This document shows, piece after piece, positions 9,870 to 26,596 of a stretch of DNA of 64,000 bases (its first letter is position 1; the number at the start of each line of letters is the position of its first letter). The notes below the pieces were generated by a model. The model worked only from the letters and a program-made list of their open reading frames with translations. It did no database searches and was not told the origin of the DNA. This DNA is from Phlebopus portentosus (lineage: Eukaryota > Basidiomycota > Agaricomycetes > Boletales > Boletinellaceae), in NCBI GenBank assembly GCA_037892935.1, contig JAYXKI010000011.1, forward strand, positions 992,001 to 1,056,000, given 5' to 3'. The position numbers and the translations under genes are program-made.

Positions 9870-12800
9870 ATGTCGTATCCGCAGTCAGGATGGGCTCCCC
9901 CACCGCCTGCCCCTCATGCTTACGCTGGACCAGGCGGACGTCCGTGGATACCGTACGGTGTCCCTCCACCCCATGCGTATCCGGCGTATCCTCACACGGC
10001 AAGGCCTCCAGAACCACCGAAGGACGAGTATTGGGCGACAGAGTTGAAGCCGAACCCGTTAGGTCTGGAGAATATGCACATACGGTATGTGATGTGCCTT
10101 CTTGGGCGATAGGTTTATTCATCTCATGTGTTTCTTCCATTGGTGGGCACAGTGCGGAAGAGCTACGGAACGAGAACAATAACAATAACAACAGTAGCAG
10201 CTCGAATACTGCCCGGGTCCCTTCTCAATCTTCGTATTCTCGTGCATCGGATTACGCACTTAGGAACTCGTATCCGCCCAATGCGAGCACGAGGGCTTCG
10301 CTTGCGCCGACAAACTCGCATCCAAATACGCGTGTTCCGAGTCCTGCGCCGCGTCCACGACAGTATGAACGAGAGAGAGACCGGGATCGAGACCGAGATG
10401 TGATAGCGCCTAGTGCGCGCTACGCCACTTATCCGGAGACAACGGGTATCAATGGAACGACCAATACCGCTCATCCCCCGACGGCATATCAACGTTCTCC
10501 GTCTCGTGCGTATGGAGGTCGGACGAGTGTGCCTGTGGAAGCTGGTGATCGCTATTCATCAGCATCGGCTTCAGCAGCAGCAGCGCAGATGGCTGCTCGA
10601 TCGCAGACACTTCCTGGTGCTTCAGGGCGACGGCATACTACTGCAGCGATGGCAGGTGCAGACGTACCTCAGGCGCAGGGTATGCAGCGTTCAAAGACGA
10701 TGCCTGGGGAGATGCTCGGTGCAACCATGGCACGAGATCGGGCGTCGGCAGCTATTGCTCAAGTGCCAAGGCGGTCAAGTGATCGGTACCAATATCGACA
10801 GCCGCAGGACGATTACGAAGAATCAGAAGAGGATGGGGATGAAGATGAAGATGAAGAAGAGGATCCTGTTCAGGCGGGGTGGACGCACGTGACGGCTGGC
10901 GAAGGTGTGGAAGAGAACAGAAAGGAGAGGAAGACTACGGATCGTGTTCGTGCGTGGGCTGAGAACGTGAAGAATATGGTGTCTTCGCATCACGGTCGCG
11001 ATGGTGGGCGAGAGCGGGATCAAGAGCCAGACAGAGAGACAGCTAGGATGAAGGAGAAGTCGAGGTCGAAGTCCTATCATTACGCGCCTCGTGCCGATGG
11101 TGATTTTGATGGCTACGATGATGAAGACGCCTATGACGCCCAGTCCGGTTCTGCTGCACTCTATGCCCGTGAACGAGAGCGAGAGAGGGAACGAGGCCGC
11201 ATAACGCGACATGCTTCCGCTCCTGATGCGACGTACGCTCCGTTATCGAAGGCAAGTCAAAGCCAGAGCACGAGCTATGCGGGAGTAGGCGAACCGAGAA
11301 TTACGGAAGAACCTGAGGATATGCACAACTATTCTCAACAGGAACCCCTCTCACGTTCGGGATCGCACCGTTCCCAACGTTCCCAAACTCAATATCCTTC
11401 TTCTCGACAGAGTCCTTATAAGGGGCGCGATCGTGACTGGGAGTATAGAGAACGTTATCGTTCCGAGTCATCTAGCGGTTCTGAGAGTGATGAGGAGAGC
11501 GAAGACGAATATGAGCGGCAGCAGGCACTTGGACGAATGAATAACACGCGAGGGAGAGAACGCAAAGCTAGTGCGACGCCGCATCCAGTACCTTCTCGTC
11601 GGCTGACGGAGCGAAGTGACACGCTAAGAGTCGATGGTGGAGTAGACCCGGCCACAGTGACCCATGGAAAGGCGCATTTACCTTCTCCGCGCAGCTTGCG
11701 CCAGTCAAGCCGCACACCGTCCTCTCGTCCGTCGTACGAACAAGTGCAAGCGGAAAGAGAGAGGGAGTATGAAAGAGCCAAGACGGTGAATGGACATCTT
11801 GCGGCTGGTACTTCGTCCGCATCAGCTGCAGCTGCGATTAGAGGGTATGTGTATGGTACGCCTCCTGTTACGCCAACGCGCCAGGACCATACGCACCGGA
11901 CCGATAGCACTCGATCTCCATATGCGTCTCAGCCAACCTCATCAGCGGCGATGGCGCATGCGACGGAGCCGGCGAGTGCTGTCCAGACTCCAGCGAGGCT
12001 CGCTTACTTGTATCGCGGGACAAGCGCATCTCCATCCCCGGCATCGCACCGTGCTGCGTCTACTCAGCCGCAGACGCAGATGTACCCCCACCAGCATGCA
12101 CAATCCCAAGCGTATCCTCAAGCTCAGGCTGCCCAATACGGCATGTCGAGTTATCCCGCTGTTGCAGAGCCAAAGCCGAGGAAGCGCTCTCCGCATGCTT
12201 CTCGCTCGCCGTCGCCGCTGCCATCTGGACAGGGAACGAGTTCTTCAAGTGCTTATTATGCCGCCCTTGGTCGGGAGCGTACACCTTCGCGTGCACAGTC
12301 TCATACATATTCGCAGTCTCATGGTCAATCCCCGAGCCATACTCATAGGCACGGGCATAGTCATAGCCATACTCATCATACCCACAGTCACGGACACTCT
12401 TCAAGTCAAGTCGTCCCTACGCATGACGGTCAGAGGCGAAGCACTTCGCGTGCTACAGCCCTCGTAGGAAGTGGGTACTCCTCCGCTTCTGGTGCAGCCG
12501 CCGCCTCCTCCGCTCAAGCAGTCTCTTCCGGGAACGCGCGGCACGTCCGTTCGGGATTCTGGAACAAACGAGGCGACCACCTCACGGACACAGGCTACAT
12601 CGTGTATTGCCCGCCTGGCCGCTGTTACCCGCGTGAACTTGCGGACTATCCGGACAATGCGTTCAGAGATCATTTGGGGAACGTCGTCTATAAAACTCCG
12701 GACGTGCTGCCTGAGCTGCCGGAGAGTGTGCCGAAGAGTGCTGGGAGGGCACCTGAGAAGGGGTATGATACGGTACGTCTTTCCGTGGTTTTTAGAGTCC

Positions 12801-12880
12801 GATAGGCGTTTTGATACTGACGTGGTTCTATTCATGTTGAATAGTTCATAAGATATGTTTTGGTCGGTGGTAAAAGCTAG
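9870..12880 (+). CDS. Large low-complexity protein with conserved C-terminal segment
   Basis: Three exons. Exon 1 starts MSYPQSGWAPPPPAPHAYAG (Pro/Tyr/Gly-rich) and ends in ENMHIR. An intron with GTATGT donor at about 10085 is removed. The long second exon continues AEELRNENNNNNN and runs to GYDT. A last small exon adds FIRYVLVGGKS and stops at 12880. The middle is strongly biased: Ser/Ala runs, an acidic block (DDYEESEEDGDEDEDEEED), Arg/Glu repeats, and a His-rich stretch near 12330-12400 with alternating His-Ser and His-Thr. The only globular-looking part is near the C-terminus, where WNKRGDHLTDTGYIVY and PGRCYPRELADYPDNAF are dense in aromatic and charged residues. About 950 residues. I do not recognise a named domain. 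No signal peptide or membrane segment, so it is probably an intracellular scaffold or regulator. Confidence 0.75.
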
Positions 12881-14962
12881 GACAGACACTGGTATCTCTT
12901 TCTCGCGTATTCCCATCTCCATCGGGTAAAAGGACGGATGGATGCTGATCTTCCTCGTGTGCATATATCTACATGTTATCTTCGATGTTAATTTCGGTTT
13001 TTTCTTCGTGGTTTGTTCTTGTACATTACACTTTTTTTTCACCTTGTTGATTTCCGAGCCATTTTCTCTGTGTTTTCGATCAATTTTGGAGCTGTTAGGT
13101 ATCGCTGATTTTCTGACATACTCACTCACTGTTTTTTGAATTTTACTTATTCCCATCCCATGCGCCTTCATTGACATCTGACAAGCTTTCCTTGTGTTCC
13201 GCTATGTATTGTAAGAGACAGCGCACGATGGATGTCGTACCTATCATAGCACGTTATGTTGTTTGTTGTTCTTCTTGTGCTCACTCTTTCTTCTGTACTT
13301 ACAATTTGTTTATTGACTGCTCTTCCTGGAGTAATCTTTCTGATGTCGTAATTTGCGTTATTCGAAATAGTACATATGTACATGGGACTTCAACAAGATA
13401 AAGGAGAAAGAAATTTGAGAGCGACTCGTGTCGTATCATGTGATCGCGTTTCTGTTGTTTGATTATTTTTTTCTTAGGCTTCTTTCGAGCGTAGAAGTCA
13501 TTCATATAGTTTTTGTCTGTTGCGATGGGGACGGAAGTCTTTCCCAGATTTATGGAGCTCTCTTTAGTACCCGTTGGTAACTTACTCTCTGTCTATGGAT
13601 ACTGGTAGGTTATGTGATTCTGGTCACAGACAGATCAACTTGAAGGTCGGAGAAACTCGTAGCAAAATATTGAGAATATTGGGAGATACGGTATGGATAG
13701 ATACATATACTGTATGTAAACTTACACTAAACTTACACGATTACTTTGCCAGGTAGGTTTGCAAGACGATTTTGTGAAGAGTATCTTGAACGGTAGGGAA
13801 CCGCGAAGTTTCCTCCTCTCTGTAAATCCATCTAGTATATTGGTATTTGTTCGGAAAACCGATGTTATGTACACAGTACAGTACATATTTAAAGCACATC
13901 CAGGGTGATAGTGCTCGCTGCGTTACCTGTTGATAATACTCCCACGCCTCTGCCTCCTTTTTTTGTATGATGTAATGCAAGAAGAATCGGAAATCGCTGG
14001 CATGTAGTAGGTAAAGTTGGTAGTTTGCGCGGGAGAAGATCATACAAATCAATTCTGCTTAAGCGGAGGGTCGATGCCCGACGTTGCCTGGAAGATCGCG
14101 CCAGGTTCTTCATTTAATGGATGCCAAGACCCTGCTAGTCCTGCATCGTTCAACTATATTCCCCCATTCACATGTGGCCTGATGTGGTGCCATGCAACAA
14201 TGAGGGTTCCGATACTTCCCTAAAGCGCTGCATTTATATGAAAATCCGAACGGACACCGACATTGACACCGACATTGATACTGATCCCGAACAGAATAAC
14301 AGGCGGGAAGGGTTAGGGGTTTCCACCCGGGGGGGGGGGGGATTACACCTGGCTCTGTGGACTTCCAAATTCACCTTCACAGATCAGAGAAGCAAAGCCA
14401 GATTTAAGGATACCTACGCATTACAAGTCTTTGAGCAGACATGCAATCGCGTTTCTCCGCAGTAGGTCAGATTAGACTCGAAATTAGCTGCATTATCCTT
14501 AGAAGAGGGAGCGGAGAGGAAAAAGAACGGACATTCGAGCAAATAACGCGGACGATCAAACGAGTGGCAAAACTCAGGATGTGTATGTGTCTACTCTATG
14601 AAAGGGAGAAACACATAGTCCGACGGGAAGGCGAGATGAACGAAAAGATCGGTCCTCGGATCCCTGTAAGCTACGGGGCTAAAAAAGGTCCTGCGACAAA
14701 TGAGATGCACCCAAATATCGCGATATGTAAAGAATGGATAGGGACCAAGCCCTAATAATATGGAGCAGTGAGAAGGGAGGTGAAGAATGAAAAATACCAA
14801 CAAGACGTGTAAATGTATAGGTGAATGTCGTAGGTCATTAGTACGGAAAGTCTGTGGTGAGCACACCGGGTAAAAGGCAGTCTGGTATCGGTGCGGGTCC
14901 AAGTCCGGGAGCGAGAAGTGGGAGAAGGGCACAGGAAGAAACAAGCAGGCGAGAAAACTGCC
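12881..14962. other. Long non-coding stretch; contains a 13-base G run
   Basis: No gene is recognisable in 2.1 kb. It lies between the 3' ends of two convergent genes. The first part is T-rich and probably 3' untranslated sequence. A run of 13 G occupies 14329-14341, right after a short GACACCGACATTG-like degenerate repeat at about 14255-14290. The open frames here (for example 14441-14755) have no recognisable features. Confidence 0.4.
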
Positions 14963-18387
<3,425 letters not shown>

Positions 18388-21300
18388 TTACATTCTCATC
18401 CTTATGCATTGAAGCATTACAGCTGGCCAAGGAGCACCTTCACCACGAACAGTCGAGACCCTGGCAGTGGACCTCTCTGGATCCAATCGCTTAGTATTGT
18501 GAACCGTGGTTCTTCTCATCCAATTCGTATCTTTCCCCTTGAATATAGCAAAATCTCCCCATTTGCGATCCTTATGGGGACGAGAGAATACGTAGAAGCG
18601 TATCTATGAAATGAAGTTCTTATAAGTCTTGAAAACAATGAGAATCTGACAGATTGAGAACTGACCTCATCCCTGCATTGCTTGTGGTTGATCAAGAAAG
18701 CATAATTTTGTGCTTCAAGCTTTCCAGTTACTACGTTTCCGAGGTTTTTAGTCGCTTTCGATGGTAAATTTAGAATGAGGAGCAGAATCTCACCCATTAC
18801 TAGATTATTCTTTTGTAGATACTGATGACGTTTCGAATAATAGTCAAAGATGTCTTCTTCGTAGTCCCGGAACCAGTTGAGCGGAGTTCTGAGCTTTGCG
18901 TCATCGAAGCGATGGTATCGAGGATACTGAAGATACATGAACGATACATCATCGCGGAAGTGGGTAGGGATCCTCCTCCATCGCTTTATTTTTTCCCTTC
19001 GTGAGAGATGTTGAAGTTAATTTACATCCCTCTCGGCAATTACAGAGAAAATTTCTTCACCTGATTGAACCTTGAGTCTCTGCGAGCTCCTCCGAGTCTT
19101 CGAACAGTTTAAGTACGCGCGTCCGCATGGTCAACGTCCTATTCAAGTGGCGTCTTTCTGCTCTTCCACGCGCCTGTCTCACCTCACTCATCGGTCTTAC
19201 TGTTCCTTGCAGTGCGTGAGGGATCTCTTGCGCATTGAATAGTTTAACAAAAGTGCCATGGAAGTCGATCATGCCAATATCACCAAGTTCGCATCGCGTC
19301 GTTGGCGACCATAGAGGGTATTCCACTGTAATTATCATGAAATTGTCATAGTCGATGTCAGTATTCAACACAGCAATGAGCTCAGGACGTACGTTTGGTA
19401 TCGTACTCATGAACAAGAGTTTTTGCGAATTTCCTCGCGTTCAATTCCTCTGTGTCGGCAGGTCCCCGAACTTGTTCAGGCAGGAAGTCTCGTAAATGTC
19501 TTCTCCTCGCTAGCTCTTCTTCAATAGTCTGCACCTCAGCATTCTTATATTGCGCAGTACCTCGGGACTGGTTTTGTCCGTTTTCATACCGTGTAGTCCC
19601 GACCTCTTCAGGTTGCAATTCAGGAGTGTTTGGACGAGACTTTTCGTGACGTTTTCTTCCGCCGTATTCCTCTATTATGGGCGACATAAGCCTCAGGTCT
19701 ACCACACTCCCTCTTCGAGAGTTCGGAGCAGACCAATCTGGAGATCCAGTCCAGCTGGAGACATCGCCCGTTCTGTCAGCTGAGAGTATTCAGTGCGTCG
19801 CTCTCTTCCCTTCGTAATAAGAAAATATACTTACTCGATATGGATACTGAATCCTTTGCTCTTCCTTTTCCCTTGTGGATGAAATTCAGTTTTTGAATCG
19901 CTCTCCGCGCAAAGTCCAGTCGTGCATTCAGCAGTGTGTTCTCTAAATCTTTCACGCCTTGTCCTTTGGCACTTGAGGAATCGTTCCTCTTCAACTGCTC
20001 CTCCGTCCTGCTTGCTTCTTTTGAAAGTTCCTCCAGTGCATTCGGAATCTCCTTCTCGGATATTTGTAGGACACGGAGTATATGGGTTTCTTTGTCGAGT
20101 TCGGCAAGTTTCAAATGAATCTCCCTCAGTTCTAGCTTGTAATCGTCCTTTCTTTCCTCTACCTCTCGTTCCCGTACAATCCTGTCCGCCTCCTCCTTGT
20201 ACTCTCTGGTAAGTCGCTCCAGCTCCGTCACGGTTTCTGATCCTCTGGTTTTGAATTTAGAAGCATCGGATAGCTTGAGAGCTTCAGCCCTCATATTCCC
20301 GGAAATTATTCCCTTCACTATTGTATCAACATCCTTTCTCAGCCCGGTGATCTCTTTACTCATTTCATGAAGCACGTCCATGACCTGTTTATGATTGCGT
20401 TCCCTTTGCGCTCTCTCTTCCATCGTAATGGCAAGACTTCGAATGAGGATGAAGAGCTGTCGAATATATTTCAGTCAGCTATTCATGTGGATGCTTATTC
20501 GAGACCTGCATACCTGCATCTCTTTGGTCTTCACGGAGACTAGTGAGCCTGCTCTGCTGATATCTTCATAATATTTTTCGCGCAGCACGAAGCGCGCAAA
20601 GAAATTGGCGTTCTTATACTCGTCAATTTGCTCATAAATCCTTTCGCAATGACTGGATGGGGTCGCAGTCCTGTCATCAAACCGATCTATGAGGCTTAAT
20701 TATCTACTTACTCGGAAATCTTCTTGACGTGATCACTGAGCAGATGCATCGTCTTTTCGCTGGTGTCGACTCCAGTCTTCACGTAATAGGTCACCGTCTC
20801 GAGCTCATCAATACAGTTATCGAGATGGAGATCACAGAGCTCTTTATTAATCTGTTTAGTTGGTTGGTGCGGTGTAAGCGGGACAGATATAGACAAACAA
20901 AAAAGCACGAGTAAAACACGTACTCTAACTTTCTGTAGCGCTTCGATGACCCAGTGTAAAACACCAGAACACGACGCGAAGACGGCTCCAAGAGGGCCAA
21001 TGATCGAATCTCCCAGTCGCGTTCCTCTGAATCCCAACAAAGCGAGATCCGACATCGCTGGCTCCACCCAATCTCGTAAGTGCACGAGGAATCTTTTAAT
21101 TCTCTGACGTCGATGATCAATCTGAGGAACTAGGTAAGTTGCAAGATAGGTACTAACCTCTACTCGTCGTTCGTGTCTGTCCTCCTTTCTCTCTGCGTTA
21201 CTCTCTCTACTAGACCTTCTTGTCAAAACACCACGAATATCGTTTCTGGGCCGCCCTGAAGCATTTAATTTACCTTCCAACTTCTTGATCTTGTCTAAAA

Positions 21301-22114
21301 GTGATTTCCACTCGTCCGTTATTTTTGCACTGATTTGAGCATCTTTACGTTTTCCTTTCCTCTCGAACGACAAGAAACGAGTAAGGTTACCCCTTCCGCT
21401 CTTAGTTTCGCCTTTCTGATCTGGACGTCCTTCCGGGATGTCGACGAACTGAACTCGATAAGGAGAGGAAAGAGCAGCGTGGGAATCTTCCACTGAAACA
21501 CTTGAACTCGGAGCGGAAGTACCAACCAAGTTAACGGGTGCACGACTCGAGGACGCTTGATTCCGGGGCTCAGCTCGGCGATAGGTCGTCACAGAGATAG
21601 AATGATTGCTTCTCTCGGAGGTACCAGAGGCCGGGGAAGACGGTCGACTACCGTCATTCTTTGACAAATTTCTAGGACTAGTTGAAGAACTGGAAGCGTG
21701 CAAGGGCATCCTCATTTCTTCTTGCCTTCTCCTGACTTCCGCTGGTACGTTGCGCTTCTGCAGCTTCCTCGGAGTTCTCTGGTTTTTCTCTCCTTCGTCT
21801 CTGCCTGTCTCCCTGGATCTACCAGAACCACGAGACGCGTGGGACACAATAGTATTGTTCGACGCGTTGGATCTGCTAGTATTCTGCGATGCGCTAGACC
21901 TTACAGTATGAATGGTGGACGCATCGGATCCGCGGCGCTCTAAGTCACTAGCCGCGATTGCCCTTCTAAACCTTTCGTCACTGGGATTAGGCTTCTGTTT
22001 TGATTTCGAGCTTTCTTTTTTTGGGAGCCTGAACCAACGGTGGCCTTCAGAATCAGCCTTTGAGCGTTTATCAACTGATCCGCCAGAACGCCCTTCTATC
22101 ACAGGATCGGCCAT
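18388..22114 (-). CDS. Nine-exon coiled-coil protein of unknown function
   Basis: Individual open frames here are short, but joining them at clear GT...AG introns gives one continuous protein of roughly 1,070 residues. It starts MADPVIEGRSGGSVDKRSKA with a basic Ser-rich region. Next is a helical block (FRGTRLGDSIIGPLGAVFAS, then CSGVLHWVIEALQKV, then INKELCDLHLDNCIDELETV). Exons with YEQIDEYKNANFFARFVLRE and a long coiled coil (EEADRIVREREVEERKDD) follow. The C-terminal part holds PLWSPTTRCELGDIGMIDFH and GTFVKLFNAQE, then YLQYPRYHRFDDAKLRTPLN and WGDFAIFKGKDTNWMRRTTV, ending at TAA 18388-18390. The GDIG-x-FVKLFN motif resembles a large lineage-expanded family of Agaricomycete proteins (GDVGY...RLFN); this is an inference. 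No signal peptide. It shares an 880-bp divergent promoter region with the SREBP gene. Exon boundaries are my reconstruction; the last three are least certain. Confidence 0.65.
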
Positions 22115-22998
22115 GCCGAGCGGCCGAAGATAGAACGGACCTGGAGTATTGACCGAAGAGTGCGCGGTCGCAGGATAAAGGAATACGGTGAGTTATCGTA
22201 GTGAATAGTAATCCGCGACGATTTATCGATAATAGATCCCTATCATCGCAAAGGAAATCCGTCTGCAATTTTGTGGCGACTCGATTGGATCCTCAGGCAT
22301 CGCATACTAGGGAACGACGTTACGTAAATCACTGGCGCAATGCACGCGTCGGTGGTCGCACGTTTCCAGATGCCGGATAACAGTAGACGGCCGAAGGGAC
22401 CATTGCTCAATACTAAATACTTTGCAACATCCAGGTACTCGCTTTATAAGCAAACAAGGCCTCTTGTGGCGGTTGCAGGAGACCAGACGATCGCAAAGTT
22501 GATGAAGAAGATCAATGGTTTATCAACTCGAGATAGCATGATGCTATCACGCCATAAGACGGAAACCCGAGTCAACCTTTTACAGCGAAGAGCAAATTTA
22601 AAGGCGGATCCGTCAGTCAGTTGAATGTCTGACCATCATGGAAGCGGATGCACAAGACTGGCGGAATGAAAGTCACAGACCAGTAGCCTCCCAATCTGCA
22701 TGGACATCGAAGAACAATTGAGAGTTATTTATTAGCAGAAGCTGAGAATCGAATCGCAGGTCGAAACGCGCAAAGTCAGTGCTACGTGCTACTGGTTGAA
22801 GGACTAGAAGAAAGAATGATAAGGGTTTCGTTTCTATGTAAGTACCACAAAGTAGGAACGCCGGACCGGATATCCGTAAACATCACGTGGATAAAATAAG
22901 TCACGTTAGCTTAGTCACATGACTGGAATAAGTGGTGTGATCATGAACTTTGAAGTGGTGCCATTAACTGAATGTTATAAGGCTCTCCATCGTCGACG
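22115..22998. promoter_or_regulatory. Divergent promoter region with SRE-like sites before the SREBP gene
   Basis: Non-coding stretch between two divergent genes. Near the SREBP start it holds ATCACGTGG at 22882-22890 (E-box/SRE type). GTGGTGTGAT at 22932-22941 reads ATCACACCAC on the minus strand and matches the sterol regulatory element consensus ATCACNCCAC. They lie about 117 and 67 bases before the ATG at 22999. The frame 22340-22624 inside this region has no recognisable features. Confidence 0.5.
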
Positions 22999-25900
22999 AT
23001 GACCACCACCTCCCTCGCCTCGACATCGTCGACAACATTGAAGACGATGAGCAGCCCACCGTCGTCGTCATCCGACTCCGTTTCTGACAGCAGTCACAGT
23101 TCTCCGAACTCATCTGGTACCGACTCACCTCTCGTCTCCTTCGAGCACCCACTCGACTCGAATGACCCGTTAAACGTCTTTCTCAACCCTGATGCATCTA
23201 CTCTACACTCAGGGTCAACGGGGGACTTGTCCACCGACGGCTCCCTCTTTTCTTCCACGCCGCCTTCATCACACGACAGTCCCGGGACGGATTGGTCTGC
23301 ATCAGGCACGGGCCAGACGAAGGACACTTCGGACCAACTCTGGCAACATCCAGATTTGTCGTTGTTCCCTTTCGATAGCTTCAACTCTTCTGGAGGCATG
23401 GAGTTCTCTCTAGGATTTGATTCCATGTTGTTCCCTAGCGACCCTCTGTTTTCAATGAATTCATCGGGCAATGGTTCTGTCGACCGCTCTTCATTTACAT
23501 TCAATTTCGGGCAAGAGGGCACTCAGAATGTCAATGCTCCAACCGTAGAGTCGAAAGACAGGAATGCAAGCGTTGCTTCCTCTGCTGGTATGCCAGTGCA
23601 GTCAGTTGCTAATCAGGCTCAAGCGCCGCTGGGTTCCATGTCCAATGTTTCTCACTCGACTACCGCTGCCATCCAGCCGGCTTCTAGCCAAGAGCAGATT
23701 TCCAATGGCGAGCTTATGGATGAACTTGCTGCACGAGCAAGACAGCTTGTCGGCTTGACTATGGCTTTGCCGTTCGGTGAGAACACATCTGGTAAGTCAA
23801 CTTCTATACAGTTCTAGTTCCGTCTCTTACATTCACCTAGGAATAGTACATGCAGATCAGATGCAGAGCCAGCAGCAAACCATTAATGTTCCTACTCCGT
23901 TTCTGAAGAGTTCGGCCCAGTCAGAATCCCCAACGTCTACTCCATCAAGCTCGGTCTCCCCAGCTCCAACACCTGCCCCTACCAATGCGCGAACGAAGAC
24001 GTCACATACGACTATTGAACGGAGATATCGAACAAATTTGAATGCGCGCATTCAGAGTCTTCGTGCTGCGGTGCCCGCCCTGCGTGTCCTTGAGGTCAAA
24101 CAGGGTAACCGTGTGGGCAATTTGTCGTTCAAAGCAGGAACACGACGTGTGGGCGTTGATCCAGATGCACTTCCAGGGCAAGAGGACGTTATTGACGAAC
24201 GCGGTTACATCGATGGCGTGAAAGTCGCTCGAAAGGGCAGCAAGGCGAACGTTCTTGGCAAAGCCGTTGAATACATTCATGTTTTGAAACGGCGCGAGAT
24301 GCGACTTAAGCGTGAACAGGACGGCTTAAAGGCTCTCATTCGCAGTCTTGTTGGAGGACCGGAACTTGTACAGCAATGGGAGAAAATGTGGCGAGAACGA
24401 TTCGGTGGTCCAGAGAAGGACGAGATTGATCCTGACGATGCAGAAGCCGATGTTGATGACGGCGAAGATGATGATGAGGCCGACGAAATAGACGAGGGAG
24501 GTACAATTTCGGGAAGAAAGCGGAAGCGCACCAGGGCTGATCCGGTATTATCTGCTAATGGAAAGGAGAAAAAAATCACGGTGCCCGACGTGTCGAACTA
24601 TTCTCAATCTATGCGGCCTGTACCGATCATTCCTTCGCAGAACTACTCTTCTTCCGCAACTGGTATACCTATTTTAATACCTGCACAGCCAGAAAAGAGG
24701 AAGCGAGGTCGGCCTCGCAAGGTTCAGCCGCCTCCGCTTGCCGTCCCGCGGAGGTCATTTGAGTCTCCATTTGCAAGTCAACCATTCCAGCAGGGTCGCT
24801 CTGCGATGGCTCCGATATCGAATGGAATGCAGATGGAAATCGATCCTGCGTCACTTCTGCAAGCCGACCTTCAGCCTTCGTCTTTGCCTAAGAGTCAGCC
24901 TAGCCAACAATATCTCCTCGCCGTGTTTGCCTTCTTCTCGTTCTTTAATTCGCCCATATCATACTCTTCTGCTTCGCATCGGACTTCACCCAGTCAGAAT
25001 GCTTCTCACGGCGCGCACACTGGATCGGTTCTAGGCGGACCCAGTCTTGGGAATGAATCCTTCGGACAGGTTGGTACAAACGCAACATGGACTATATTTG
25101 GCTGGCGTGACGCAGTGCAATTCATGCACCTCGTTGTATCAGCCCTTTTGTTGCTCTCGGTCATCGCACCGCGGTTTCCTAGCATTGCGAGACGAATTCC
25201 GCATGTATTGAAATCGATGCTCGCTATTCCACTTGTTCCTGCGGATTCTGGTGTCATCCATGCCCCGCAGGTGCCGGAAGGTCAATTCGCAAGCGAGGAG
25301 GAGAAAGCGGACGCTGGAATGAGGATGGTACTGCTTTCTGCGCTCTCAAAGAGTCGCGCACTAGCCTCTGACATGGAAGCGGAGGTATTACGAGAGGTGC
25401 TTGGTTTGAGGCCTGGCGTTTCAGGCTTGATCGTCTCTCTGGCTCGCCAACTGGGTTCGCCAAATCAAAGTCGCTCGCGCTACGGTCTTGAGCGGCGTAT
25501 GCTGGAGCAGAAGGCATTCCTTCGTTTCGCCGAGCTGATCGCAATGGATGGTGAGAGACCTTTTCTTCATACTTGCAAGCGGCGATTCTGAAATCCTAAT
25601 TCACCCGACTATTTAGCGAATGCATCAATCACGACGCGAATTCAAACGTATCTTTATTCTTTCAAGTTCTTCTCAGCCTTTTCAGCGTCAGTGAAGGTTA
25701 TTTCCACGCTTGCTCTGGTCATTCGACCTATATGGCATGCGAAGAGCGCATCTCTATGGTCCCTTGCACTGAGTCGGGCGCAAGGCAAAGTTGCGACCAA
25801 TCTTCACGTCTGCAAGCCTTACGAAACGTATGTGTTGGAGAGCATGACTGTAGACGAAGCTGCTGCAAAAATTGCAACACTTGGACAAACAACGGTAATG

Positions 25901-26596
25901 GATTCGGCTGTAGAAACCGATGAGGGCGAAGGCCAAGCGGAACAGGCACGCGAAGGTCCATTGGCCCTACTTGCAGAGCAAGCAATTCGCGATTTCATTC
26001 GCGAACACTCCGAGCGCGTCTTCTTGTACAGCGTTTCAGGAGACGAGGAGGTTTATTCTGGTATGGTCGAAGCTCGGGATACCTTGGAGCACGAGATCTG
26101 CCGTACCGTGGATGCAAGCCGCTCACTTGATGGTCGCACAGCCAGGCTTGCTGACATGTTTGAGCGAGTGTGCAAATCATCATCAGCTCCCTTCGCTTCT
26201 GAATTCATGTTGGATTCCGAAGACCTGGAAATCGAGGCTGCGCGCTCATTAGCAGATTCGGCCGATAACGATGCTGAACTGTGTGCTTTACTACGCGCAA
26301 TCGTCTTGTACCGCCGTATCTTCCCTTCGGCCACGTCTTATGTTAGCTCATTCCGTGATCCGAACATTGGTTGCCGCCCGATATCCTCTGGACCTGACGC
26401 CTTTGCACCTCCCACACAAATGCCCTCGCCTCCTCCATCACCCTCGCGTCGCGATGCAGCTCTTCACCTAGCACTCCGCCGCTGTTTGGACTCCTCGGCG
26501 TTTGATAGTAGAGACATCATTGAAGATGCCCGTGATCGGGTTGTGGATATGTTGACGGCGGAGAGCAGTGCTTGGCCAAAGCGCTTAAAAATTTGA
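22999..26596 (+). CDS. SRE1: SREBP-type membrane-bound bHLH transcription factor (Sre1-like)
   Basis: Three exons (22999-23791, 23841-25550, 25617-26596) encode about 1,160 residues. After a Ser/Thr/Asp-rich activation-type N-terminus comes a bHLH region from about residue 317: TSHTTIERRYRTNLNARIQS. The tyrosine in ERRYR is the SREBP hallmark. The loop is long, followed by GSKANVLGKAVEYIHVLKRR and a zipper. Two hydrophobic segments near residues 620 (QYLLAVFAFFSFFNSP) and 690 (FMHLVVSALLLLSVIAPRF) enclose a short lumenal loop, the SREBP hairpin of the ER membrane. A long C-terminal domain follows, where fungal homologues carry DUF2014. In other fungi the factor is cleaved when sterol or oxygen falls and activates ergosterol and hypoxia genes. 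The gene looks intact. SRE-like sites in its own promoter suggest autoregulation. Confidence 0.9.

Noticed and set aside
14255..14290. GACATTGACACC-like degenerate repeat
   Set aside because: Only about three imperfect units with no direct-repeat or coding context.
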